64,000 bases of DNA from Streptomyces pyxinicus (GTDB lineage: Bacteria > Actinomycetota > Actinomycetes > Streptomycetales > Streptomycetaceae): the NCBI RefSeq assembly GCF_024753135.1, contig NZ_JANUGP010000007.1, positions 186,001 through 250,000 on the forward strand. Reading direction: 5' to 3'. Made by a program: the position numbers and the translations under genes. Positions 23,755 through 31,031 of the stretch are shown piece after piece (position 1 is the stretch's first letter; each line of letters opens with the position of its first letter). The notes below the pieces were generated by a model that saw only the letters and a list, made by a program, of their open reading frames with translations, was not told where the DNA came from and made no database searches.

Positions 23755-24054
23755 ATGACCGCCCCGCACCAGGAACACACGGACCACGGGACACACCGCC
23801 ACGGCCCCGACTGCGGGCACACCGCCGTCCCGCACGGCGACCACGTCGACTACGCGCACGACGGTCATCTGCACCGGGAGCACGGCGGCCACTGGGACGA
23901 GTGCGAGCCGGCCGGGCACAGCGCGCACGAGGGTCACGAGCACGTGCACCACGACGAGTGCGGGCACGCGTGGGTGCCGCACGGCGACCACGTCGACTAT
24001 CTGCACGACGGGCACCGGCACGCCGAGCACGGGGACCACTGGGACGACCACTGA
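23755..24054 (+). CDS. His-rich putative metal-binding protein with internal duplication
   Basis: This 99-residue protein is about one quarter histidine. Two near-identical modules read CGHTAVPHGDHVDYAHDGHLH and CGHAWVPHGDHVDYLHDGHRH, each followed by an EHG.HWD segment. Cys plus dense His suggests zinc, nickel or copper binding or storage. There is no signal peptide. The ATG at 23755 was chosen because the module structure starts just after it and GAAGGTGAG lies upstream. No metal transporter is adjacent. I do not recognise a named family. Confidence 0.75.
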   Translation: MTAPHQEHTDHGTHRHGPDCGHTAVPHGDHVDYAHDGHLHREHGGHWDECEPAGHSAHEGHEHVHHDECGHAWVPHGDHVDYLHDGHRHAEHGDHWDDH

Positions 24055-24150
24055 CCCGCCCGGAACGCACCGGCCGGCTCCCCCAGGGGCGGCCGGCCGG
24101 GGTGGCCCCGGTCACGTTTCCGGTCGCGTTCGCGTCACCCACTGGACGAC

Positions 24151-24168
24151 ATACCGACCGGTCGGCAT
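24151..24168. promoter_or_regulatory. Candidate TetR operator upstream of the kinase-dehydrogenase operon
   Basis: The sequence ATACCGACCGGTCGGCAT has a perfect 12-bp palindromic core, 41 bp before the phosphotransferase start. A closely related sequence lies before the SDR gene (29610-29625), suggesting one TetR controls both ends. Confidence 0.65.
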
Positions 24169-24208
24169 CATGAGGGGCGTCGTGTTCACCCGTTCGTAGG
24201 AGTGATGT

Positions 24209-25231
24209 ATGAGCGCCGACCACCCGCCCGGCCTCGACCTGGACCGGCTGCGCGCCCTGCTCGACCGGGAACGCCCCGGGCTGGTCGCCGGCCCCCTGAG
24301 CGGCCGGCTGATCGAGGGCGGACGGTCCAACCTCACCTACGCGGTCTCCGACGGCACCGGCCGCTGGGTCGTACGGCGCCCTCCGCTCGGCCATGTCCTG
24401 GCCACCGCGCACGACATGAGGCGCGAGCACCGGGTGATCAGCGCCCTGCACCCCACCTCCGTACCGGTCCCCCGGCCGGTGCTGCTGTGCGAGGACGAGG
24501 AGGTGCTCGGGGCGCCGTTCTACGTGATGGAGTTCGTCGAGGGCACCCCGTACCGCACCGCCGATCAGCTCGTCCCGCTCGGCCCGGAGCGCACCCGGGA
24601 CGCGGTGCTGTCGCTGGTGGACACGCTGGTCGAGCTGCACGCGGTGGACCCCGCCGAGGTGGGCCTCGCTGACTTCGGCCGCCCGGAGGGGTTCCTCGAC
24701 CGGCAACTGCGCCGCTGGGGCAAGCAGCTCGACGCCTCCCGCGACCGCGAGCTGCCCGGCATCGACGAGCTGCACGCGGCGCTCGGCCGGGACCTGCCGC
24801 CCTCCCCCGCCGCGACCGTGGTGCACGGCGACTACCGGCTCGACAACGTGCTGATCGGTGAGGACGACCGGATCAACGCGATCCTCGACTGGGAGATGTC
24901 CACCCTCGGCGACCCGCTCACCGACCTCGGCCTGCTGGTGATGTACAGCCAATCGCTCGGCATGCCCACCTCTCCCGTCTCCACCACCGCCGAGGCACCG
25001 GGCCATCCCGCCCCACGCGAGCTGATCGAGCGGTACGCCGCGCGTTCGGGGCGCGACGTCTCCCAGGTCTCCTGGTACACGGCGTTCGCCTGGTTCAAGC
25101 TCGCCGTGATCCTGGAGGGCATCCACTACCGGTACACGCTGGGCCAGACGGTCGGGCGCGGCTTCGACCGCATCGGCGAACTCGTACCCGTCTTCATCGA
25201 CCACGGACTGACCACCCTCCAGGAAGGCTGA
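24209..25231 (+). CDS. APH-fold kinase, ACAD10/11 and LvaA type
   Basis: This 340-residue protein has the aminoglycoside-phosphotransferase fold. The nucleotide region is IEGGRSNLTYAV; the catalytic loop VVHGDYRLDNVLI has the HGDxxxxN signature; the metal motif is LDWEMSTLGDPLTDLGLL. This exact style is that of the kinase domain of ACAD10/ACAD11 and bacterial LvaA, which phosphorylate the gamma-hydroxyl of 4-hydroxyacyl-CoA, rather than of antibiotic-resistance kinases. The adjacent dehydrogenase (6-bp gap) is the matching partner. The start ATG at 24209 follows GTAGGAG. Confidence 0.88.
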   Translation: MSADHPPGLDLDRLRALLDRERPGLVAGPLSGRLIEGGRSNLTYAVSDGTGRWVVRRPPLGHVLATAHDMRREHRVISALHPTSVPVPRPVLLCEDEEVLGAPFYVMEFVEGTPYRTADQLVPLGPERTRDAVLSLVDTLVELHAVDPAEVGLADFGRPEGFLDRQLRRWGKQLDASRDRELPGIDELHAALGRDLPPSPAATVVHGDYRLDNVLIGEDDRINAILDWEMSTLGDPLTDLGLLVMYSQSLGMPTSPVSTTAEAPGHPAPRELIERYAARSGRDVSQVSWYTAFAWFKLAVILEGIHYRYTLGQTVGRGFDRIGELVPVFIDHGLTTLQEG

Positions 25232-25236
25232 GCCCC

Positions 25237-26451
25237 ATGGACTTCGCGTTCGACGCGCGCACCGAGGAACTGCGGGCCAGGCTGCTGGCCTTCATGGACG
25301 AGTACGTGTACCCGGCCGAGCCGGTCGCCGAGGAGCAGCGGGCCGCGCTGGCCTCGCCCTGGGACACCCCGGCCGTGGCGAGGGAGCTGAAGGCGGAGGC
25401 GCGCCGGCAGGGCCTGTGGAACCTGTTCCTGCCGGACGCCGAGTACGGCGCCGGGCTGACCAACCTCCAGTACGCGCCGCTCGCCGAGATCACCGGCCGC
25501 TCCCCGCACCTGGCGCCGCCCGCGACGAACTGCGCCGCGCCCGACACGGGGAACATGGAGGTGCTGGCGCAGTTCGGTGACGAGCGGCAGAAGAAGCAGT
25601 GGCTGGAGCCGCTGCTGGCGGGTGAGATCCGCTCGGCGTTCGCGATGACCGAGCCGGAGGTGGCCTCCTCGGACGCCACCAACATCACCACGCGGATCGA
25701 GCGGGACGGCGACGAGTACGTCATCACCGGCCGCAAGTGGTACATCTCCGGGGCGATGAACCCGGACTGCGCGATCTTCATCGTGATGGGCAAGACCGAC
25801 CCGGACGGCCCGGACATCCGCCGTCAGCAGTCCATGGTGCTGGTGCCGCGCGACACCCCGGGCGTCACGGTGAAGCGCGCCATGCACGTCTTCGGCTACG
25901 CGGACCACTCGCACGGCGGGCACGCGGAGGTCGTCTTCGACCGCGCGCGGGTGCCGGTCGCGAACCTGGTCGGTGAGGAGGGCGGCGGCTTCGCCATCGC
26001 CCAGGCCCGGCTCGGCCCGGGACGCATCCACCACTGCATGCGGCTGATCGGCATGGCCGAGCGGGCGATCGAGCTGATGTGCCGGCGCGCGGTCTCCCGT
26101 ACCGCGTTCGGCAAGCCGCTGGCCCGGCAGGGCGTGGTGCAGGAGTGGATCGCGGACGCCCGGGTCACCGTCGAGCAGTTGCGGCTGCTGGTACTCAAGA
26201 CGGCCTGGCTGATGGACACCGTCGGCAACCGGGGCGCGCACACCGAGATCCAGGCCATCAAGATCGCCACCCCGCGCGCGGTGGTCGGCATCCTGGACCG
26301 GGCGATCCAGCTGCACGGCGCGGGCGGGGTGAGCCAGGACTTCCCGCTGGCCGAGCTGTACGCGAGCGCCCGCACCCTGATGCTGGCCGACGGTCCGGAC
26401 GAGGTGCACCAGCGGTCGCTGGCGCGCCGGGAGCTGAAGAAGTACGTCTGA
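25237..26451 (+). CDS. Acyl-CoA dehydrogenase, ACAD10/11 and LvaC type
   Basis: This 404-residue flavoprotein has the full acyl-CoA dehydrogenase fold. AMTEPEVASSDATNI (FAD/substrate loop), LGPGRIHHCMRLIGMAERAIELM, LMDTVGNRGAHTEIQAIKI and IQLHGAGGVSQDFPLAELYA are characteristic of the ACAD10/11 branch. Members of this branch, with the upstream-type kinase, convert 4-phosphoacyl-CoA to 3-hydroxyacyl-CoA so that gamma-hydroxy acids can enter beta-oxidation. In mammals kinase and dehydrogenase are fused; here they are adjacent genes. Confidence 0.9.
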   Translation: MDFAFDARTEELRARLLAFMDEYVYPAEPVAEEQRAALASPWDTPAVARELKAEARRQGLWNLFLPDAEYGAGLTNLQYAPLAEITGRSPHLAPPATNCAAPDTGNMEVLAQFGDERQKKQWLEPLLAGEIRSAFAMTEPEVASSDATNITTRIERDGDEYVITGRKWYISGAMNPDCAIFIVMGKTDPDGPDIRRQQSMVLVPRDTPGVTVKRAMHVFGYADHSHGGHAEVVFDRARVPVANLVGEEGGGFAIAQARLGPGRIHHCMRLIGMAERAIELMCRRAVSRTAFGKPLARQGVVQEWIADARVTVEQLRLLVLKTAWLMDTVGNRGAHTEIQAIKIATPRAVVGILDRAIQLHGAGGVSQDFPLAELYASARTLMLADGPDEVHQRSLARRELKKYV

Positions 26452-26468
26452 GGTAGGAGCCGGTGCCC

Positions 26469-27071
26469 TCAGGGGCGCAGTGCCCGCAGGAGGAGGTCGG
26501 CGAGGTGGTCGGCCACCTCCTGGGGGGTGAGGGGGCCGTCGGGGCGGTACCAGGTCGACAGGTGGTGGACCGAGCCGAAGTGGTAGTCCACGACCAGGTC
26601 GGCCGGGGTGGCCGTGGCGAAGACACCGGCCTGCTGGCCCTCCTCGATCAGGGCGCGGAAGCGTTCGTGGTAGCGGCGGCGCTCGGCGCGGACCTGCTTG
26701 TTCTTCTCCGGGCTGAGGTGGTGCATGGACCGGAAGAAGATCATCGCGTCGTCGAGGTGCTCGATGGTGGTGACGACGACGTCGGCCGCCGCCGCCCGCA
26801 GCCGCTTCTCCACCGGCTCGTCGGCGTCGGCGAGCGCGTCGAGCCGCTCCTGCTGGACACGCAGCATGCGGGCGTACACCTCATGCAGCAGGTCGTCCTT
26901 GGAGCCGAAGTAGTGGTACAGCGCCCCCTTGGTGACGCCGGCCGCCTCCACGATCTCCTGCACGGAGGTGCGGTCGTAGCCCTGCTCGGCGAAGAGCCGG
27001 GTGGCGGCGGCCAGCAGCCGCTGCGGGACGGGCGTGCCGTCCTTGTCCGTGGTCCTGGGCACAGCCGCCAC
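26469..27071 (-). CDS. TetR-family regulator inside the acyl-CoA catabolic cluster
   Basis: This 200-residue protein has an N-terminal HTH (TSVQEIVEAAGVTKGALYHYFGSKDDLLHEVY) and a helical ligand domain. The GTG at 27071 has GAGGAAAGG upstream. It is transcribed with the acyl-CoA ligase and SDR genes (18-bp gap), and both outer ends of the cluster carry a similar palindrome. It is therefore the likely repressor of both arms, released by an acyl-CoA intermediate. Confidence 0.87.
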   Translation of the reverse strand: MAAVPRTTDKDGTPVPQRLLAAATRLFAEQGYDRTSVQEIVEAAGVTKGALYHYFGSKDDLLHEVYARMLRVQQERLDALADADEPVEKRLRAAAADVVVTTIEHLDDAMIFFRSMHHLSPEKNKQVRAERRRYHERFRALIEEGQQAGVFATATPADLVVDYHFGSVHHLSTWYRPDGPLTPQEVADHLADLLLRALRP

Positions 27072-27088
27072 CTGCCTTTCCTCGTCGC

Positions 27089-28774
27089 CTACTGACCGGC
27101 GTCGTTGTCGTCGTGCGCGCGGGAACGCAGTTCCCGTCGGAGGATCTTGCCACTCGCCGTCTTCGGCAGGTCGGGCAGGATCTCCACCTGGCGCGGGTAT
27201 TTGTAGGCGGCCAGTCTCTCCTCGCAGTACACCGCGAGTTCGTCCGGGTCCGCCGCCGCGCCCGGGCGGAGGCTGATGTAGGCGCGGACGGTCTCGCCGC
27301 GGTAGCCGTCGGGGACGCCGACGACGGCGGCCTCGCGGACCGCCGGGTGGGTGTAGAGGACGTCCTCGACCTCGCGCGGCCACACCTTGAAACCGGACGC
27401 GTTGATCATGTCCTTCTTGCGGTCGACGACGTACAGCCAGCCGTGCTCGTCCATGAACCCGATGTCGCCGGTGCGCAGTTCGCCGCCGGGGAAGGTCTCG
27501 GCGGTGGCGTCGGGGCGCCGCCAGTAGCCGGGGACGACCTGCGGTCCGCCGACGACGATCTCGCCCTGCTCGCCGAACGGCACCTCGGCGCCGGTGTCGT
27601 CCACGATCCGCACCACCGTGTCCGGACCGGGCACCCCGACGGCCAGCGTGCCGGAGCGCGGGTCGACCGGGGCCTCCAGATGGGGCGGTACGGAGGCGCA
27701 GGGGGCGGTGCACTCGGTGAGGCCGTAGCCGTTGCGGATGTACGGCCCGAAGCCCGCCCGGAACTTCTCCACGAGGGCGGGCGGCAGCGGGGCGCCGCCG
27801 GAGGAGACGGCCCGGAAGGAGGCGAAGTGGTCCGGGGTGACGTCCGGGTGGGCGGCCAGGGCCATGAACGCGGTGGAGGGGCCGACCGTGTAGTGCGGCC
27901 GGTGCTCGGCGAAGGCGTCCAGGACGACACCGGCCGCGAAGCGGTAGGTCAGCACCAGCGTGCCGGTGCTGTTCAGGCAGGCGCCGAACTCGCAGACCAT
28001 GCCGGTGATGTGGAACAGGGGCGCGAGCGCGTAGTAGACGGGTGCCTCGGGCAGTCGCAGTCCGGTGCGCTGCCGTTCGGCGTTGTACATGATGTTGCGG
28101 TGGGTGTTGGTGGCGCCCTTGGGGGTGCCGCTGGTGCCCGAGGTGTAGCTGATCAGCGCGATGTCGTCCGGGCGCGGGGCGCGGCCCCCGGGTGCGGTGC
28201 CGCCCCGGCGGGCGACGGTCACGAGGTCGTCGGCGTCGGGCGCCTCGGGCAGCCGTGCGAAGGACAGCACCCGGGGGTCGTCGCGGGTCTGGAGGTCGCG
28301 CTCGCAGGCGGTGAGCACGGTCCGCACCGGGGAGCCGGCCGCGGTGTCCCTGAGGTACGACTCCCAGGCCCGGTCGGAGCAGACCAGCGCGGCCGGCTCC
28401 GCGTCGCGCAGGACGTGGGCGACCTCGGCCGACTTGTACATGGGGTTGACGGGGACGACGGTCGCCCCGGCCTTCCAGGCGCCGAGCACGGCGAGCACGA
28501 AGTGCGGCGAGTTCTGGAGCAGTACGGCCACCCGGTCGCCGGGCTCCAGTCCGCGCGCGGCGAGGTGGGCGGCGACGGAGTCGCTCAGCTCGTCCACCTC
28601 GCGGTAGGTCAGCCGGCCGTCGAAGTAGGCGAGGAAGGTCCGCCCGGGTGCCTCGGCGACGGCGCGGCGCAGGGCGTGCACGAGGGAGTCGGCGGGGGCG
28701 ACGGGGGCGCGCTGGGCGTCGTCGAGGAGGGCGAGCCAGGGCTTGTCGGCGTAGCGGGCGGGGGCGGCGGTCAC
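27089..28774 (-). CDS. AMP-forming acyl-CoA synthetase
   Basis: This 561-residue member of the ANL superfamily has a P-loop-like YTSGTSGTPKGATNTHRN, the A5 motif NGYGLTECT, the A7 region LRTGDIGFMDEHGWLYVVDRKKDMI, and the C-terminal catalytic Lys in LPKTASGKILRREL. It activates a carboxylic acid with ATP to the acyl-AMP, then the CoA thioester. It starts at a GTG within GTGA overlapping the SDR stop. In this cluster it would supply the CoA ester for the kinase/dehydrogenase pair, like LvaE in levulinate catabolism. Confidence 0.92.
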   Translation of the reverse strand: MTAAPARYADKPWLALLDDAQRAPVAPADSLVHALRRAVAEAPGRTFLAYFDGRLTYREVDELSDSVAAHLAARGLEPGDRVAVLLQNSPHFVLAVLGAWKAGATVVPVNPMYKSAEVAHVLRDAEPAALVCSDRAWESYLRDTAAGSPVRTVLTACERDLQTRDDPRVLSFARLPEAPDADDLVTVARRGGTAPGGRAPRPDDIALISYTSGTSGTPKGATNTHRNIMYNAERQRTGLRLPEAPVYYALAPLFHITGMVCEFGACLNSTGTLVLTYRFAAGVVLDAFAEHRPHYTVGPSTAFMALAAHPDVTPDHFASFRAVSSGGAPLPPALVEKFRAGFGPYIRNGYGLTECTAPCASVPPHLEAPVDPRSGTLAVGVPGPDTVVRIVDDTGAEVPFGEQGEIVVGGPQVVPGYWRRPDATAETFPGGELRTGDIGFMDEHGWLYVVDRKKDMINASGFKVWPREVEDVLYTHPAVREAAVVGVPDGYRGETVRAYISLRPGAAADPDELAVYCEERLAAYKYPRQVEILPDLPKTASGKILRRELRSRAHDDNDAGQ

Positions 28775-29544
28775 CGGGCCTGCTCCCACTTCCGCTGGAG
28801 GTGGTTCATGCCGGCCAGCCAGCGGTCGGGGGTGGCGGCCCGTGCCTCGTAGAACTCGGCGACCTCCGGGTGCGGCAGGATCAGGAAGCGGTCCTGCTCG
28901 ATGCCCTTGAGGAGGGCGTCCGCGACGGCCTCGGGTTCGATGGCGGTGGGCTGGAGCACCAGGTCGCCCGCGCTGCCGGTGGCGGCGAGCATGTCGGTGC
29001 GCACGCCCTGCGGGCAGATGGCGTGCACGTTGACGCCCCGGTGGCGGTAGGTGAGGGACAGCCACTCGGCGAAGGCCAGCGCGCCGTGCTTGGTGACGCT
29101 GTAGGAGGGGGCGCCGATCATGGTGAGCAGGCCGGCGGCGGACACGGTGGACACGAACCGGCCGCTGCCACGCTCCAGCCAGCCGGGCAGCAGCTCGTGG
29201 GCGGCGCGGACGTGGGCCATCACGTTGACGTCCCAGGACAGGGCCCAGGACCGCTCGTCCAGCGGTCCGCCGGTGCCGCCGTCCTCGAAGGCGACGCCCG
29301 CGTTGGCGCAGTAGACGTCGACGGTGCCGCCGAGCGCGTCGCGGGCCTCGGCGACGATCGCGGAGGCGTCGCCCGGTACGGCGGTCCCGCCGATCTCCGC
29401 CGCCACCGCCTTGGCCTTCTCGGCGTCCAGGTCGTTCACCACGACCCGGGCGCCCTCGGCGGCGAACCGGCGGGCCAGCGCGGCCCCGATCCCGCCTCCG
29501 GCCCCGGTGACGACCACTCCCGCATCCCGCACGGCTTCCACCAT
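28771..29544 (-). CDS. Short-chain dehydrogenase/reductase
   Basis: This 257-residue SDR has the NAD(P) motif TGAGGGIG near residue 14, NDLDAEK after strand 2 (Asp suggests an NAD preference), CANAG, and the catalytic triad Ser (STVSAAG), YSVTK with Tyr and Lys. It is first gene of the minus-strand arm and translationally coupled to the ligase. By analogy with LvaD it may interconvert a 4-oxo and 4-hydroxyacyl-CoA or a 3-hydroxyacyl-CoA; that is inference. Confidence 0.9.
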   Translation of the reverse strand: MVEAVRDAGVVVTGAGGGIGAALARRFAAEGARVVVNDLDAEKAKAVAAEIGGTAVPGDASAIVAEARDALGGTVDVYCANAGVAFEDGGTGGPLDERSWALSWDVNVMAHVRAAHELLPGWLERGSGRFVSTVSAAGLLTMIGAPSYSVTKHGALAFAEWLSLTYRHRGVNVHAICPQGVRTDMLAATGSAGDLVLQPTAIEPEAVADALLKGIEQDRFLILPHPEVAEFYEARAATPDRWLAGMNHLQRKWEQAR

Positions 29545-29609
29545 CGGTCTCCTTCGACACGGCGTCGACGCGACGTCGACACGACGCGACTCGGCTCAGC
29601 CCCGACAGA

Positions 29610-29625
29610 CTAACCAGTCGGTATG
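29610..29625. promoter_or_regulatory. Candidate TetR operator upstream of the SDR-ligase arm
   Basis: On the minus strand this reads ATACCGACTGGTTAGT, matching the palindrome at 24151 (ATACCGACCGGTCGGCAT) at most positions. It lies 66 bp upstream of the SDR start, where a repressor would block the promoter. Confidence 0.6.
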
Positions 29626-29720
29626 TGTAAAGGAAGGCCGACCGCACCAACGTTCAAGGGGCGCCTCAGCGCGGGCGCGCCCGGGTCACGCACGGCACCT
29701 TCCCCCCATCGGAGGCATCC

Positions 29721-30950
29721 ATGGACCTGTCCCGACGCAGTGTGCTCGCCACCTCCGCCCTGGCGGCGGCTCCGCAGCCCCGGCACCGCGCGGCACCGCG
29801 CACGGGACCGCGCACCGGCTTCGAGCGGCTCGCGGCCGACGGCTACGCCCTGCTGGCGGGCGACCGGGTGGGTGTCGTCACCAACCCGACCGGCGTCACC
29901 CGGGACTCCGCGCACATCGTCGACGTCATGCACCGCGACTCCCGGGTCCGGCTGACGGCGGTCTTCGGCCCGGAGCACGGCTTCCGCGGCACCGCCCAGG
30001 CCGGCGGCTCCGAGGGCCGCTACGACGATCCGGCGACCGGGCTGCCGGTCTACGACACCTACCTCAAGAGCGGCCGTCCGCTGGCCGACGTGTTCACCGC
30101 CGCCGGAGTCGACACGGTCGTCTTCGACATCCAGGACGTGGGCGCCCGCTTCTACACCTACATCTGGACGCTGTACGACTGCATGGAGGCGGCGGCGCTC
30201 GCGGGCAAGCGCTTCGTCGTCCTGGACCGGCCGAACCCGGTGACCGGACGCGCGGCCCAAGGGCCCGTGCTGCACAAGGAGTTCGCCACCTTCGTCGGCC
30301 GGCAGCCGATCGCGCAGGCGCACGGGATGACGGTCGCCGAGCTGGCCCGGCTGTTCAACGGGGAGTTCCTGGGCACGCCGGCCGAGCTGGACACCGTACT
30401 GATGACCGGCTGGCGGCGCGGCGACTTCCACGACGCCTCGGGGCTGCCGTGGGTGCCGCCGAGCCCGAACATGCCCACCGCGGACACGGCGCTGGTGTAC
30501 GCGGGCACCGGCATGTTCGAGGGCACCAACCTCTCCGAGGGGCGGGGCACCACCCGGCCCTTCGAACTGCTCGGCGCCGAGGGGATCGACGGGCGCTGGG
30601 CCGCCGCCACGAACGGGCTGGGGCTGCCCGGGGTCCGGTTCCGGGAGGCGTACTTCGCGCCCACCTTCTCCAAGTTCGCGGGGAAGACGGTCGGCGGGGT
30701 GCAGGTCCATGTGCACGACCGGGCGGCCTTCGACCCCGTACGCACCGGGATCGCGCTGCTGGTGACCGCCCGCGAGGTGTGGGACGGCTTCGCGTGGCGC
30801 TCGGACGACTGGATCGACAAACTCACCGGCTCCACGCGGGTGCGCACGATGATCGACGCGGGCGCCGGCACCGACGAGGTGACCGGCGCCTGGCGGGCGG
30901 AGCTGGACGCGTTCCGGCGGGTCCGGAAGGAGTACCTGCTGTACCGGTGA
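29721..30950 (+). CDS. Exo-beta-N-acetylmuramidase NamZ-like protein (DUF1343, GH171)
   Basis: This 409-residue protein starts with RRSVLATSALAAAP, a twin-arginine-like export signal. The DUF1343 domain follows: GVVTNPTGVTRD, VFGPEHGFRG, PVYDTYLKSGRP, VFDIQDVGARFYTYIWTL, LDRPNPVTG, and WVPPSPNMPTADTALVYAGTGMFEGTNLSEGRGTTRPFE. These motifs match the NamZ family, which removes terminal N-acetylmuramic acid from peptidoglycan fragments. A secreted muramidase would recycle or scavenge wall material. It stands alone, bounded downstream by a strong hairpin. Confidence 0.9.
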   Translation: MDLSRRSVLATSALAAAPQPRHRAAPRTGPRTGFERLAADGYALLAGDRVGVVTNPTGVTRDSAHIVDVMHRDSRVRLTAVFGPEHGFRGTAQAGGSEGRYDDPATGLPVYDTYLKSGRPLADVFTAAGVDTVVFDIQDVGARFYTYIWTLYDCMEAAALAGKRFVVLDRPNPVTGRAAQGPVLHKEFATFVGRQPIAQAHGMTVAELARLFNGEFLGTPAELDTVLMTGWRRGDFHDASGLPWVPPSPNMPTADTALVYAGTGMFEGTNLSEGRGTTRPFELLGAEGIDGRWAAATNGLGLPGVRFREAYFAPTFSKFAGKTVGGVQVHVHDRAAFDPVRTGIALLVTAREVWDGFAWRSDDWIDKLTGSTRVRTMIDAGAGTDEVTGAWRAELDAFRRVRKEYLLYR

Positions 30951-30957
30951 GGCGCGG

Positions 30958-30988
30958 GGCGGCGGGCCGTGCCGGACGGCCCGCCGCC
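30958..30988. terminator. Bidirectional hairpin terminator
   Basis: A perfect 13-bp stem (GGCGGCGGGCCGT) with a 5-nt loop lies between the converging NamZ-like and penicillin-acylase-family genes. Confidence 0.8.
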
Positions 30989-31031
30989 GGTGTCACGCCG
31001 GTGTCCGCCGGCGGTCACCTCATCGGTCGCC

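Noticed and set aside
24209..25231. Aminoglycoside resistance kinase
   Set aside because: Although it has the APH fold, its motifs and its ACAD10/11-type neighbour match acyl-CoA kinases, not antibiotic kinases.
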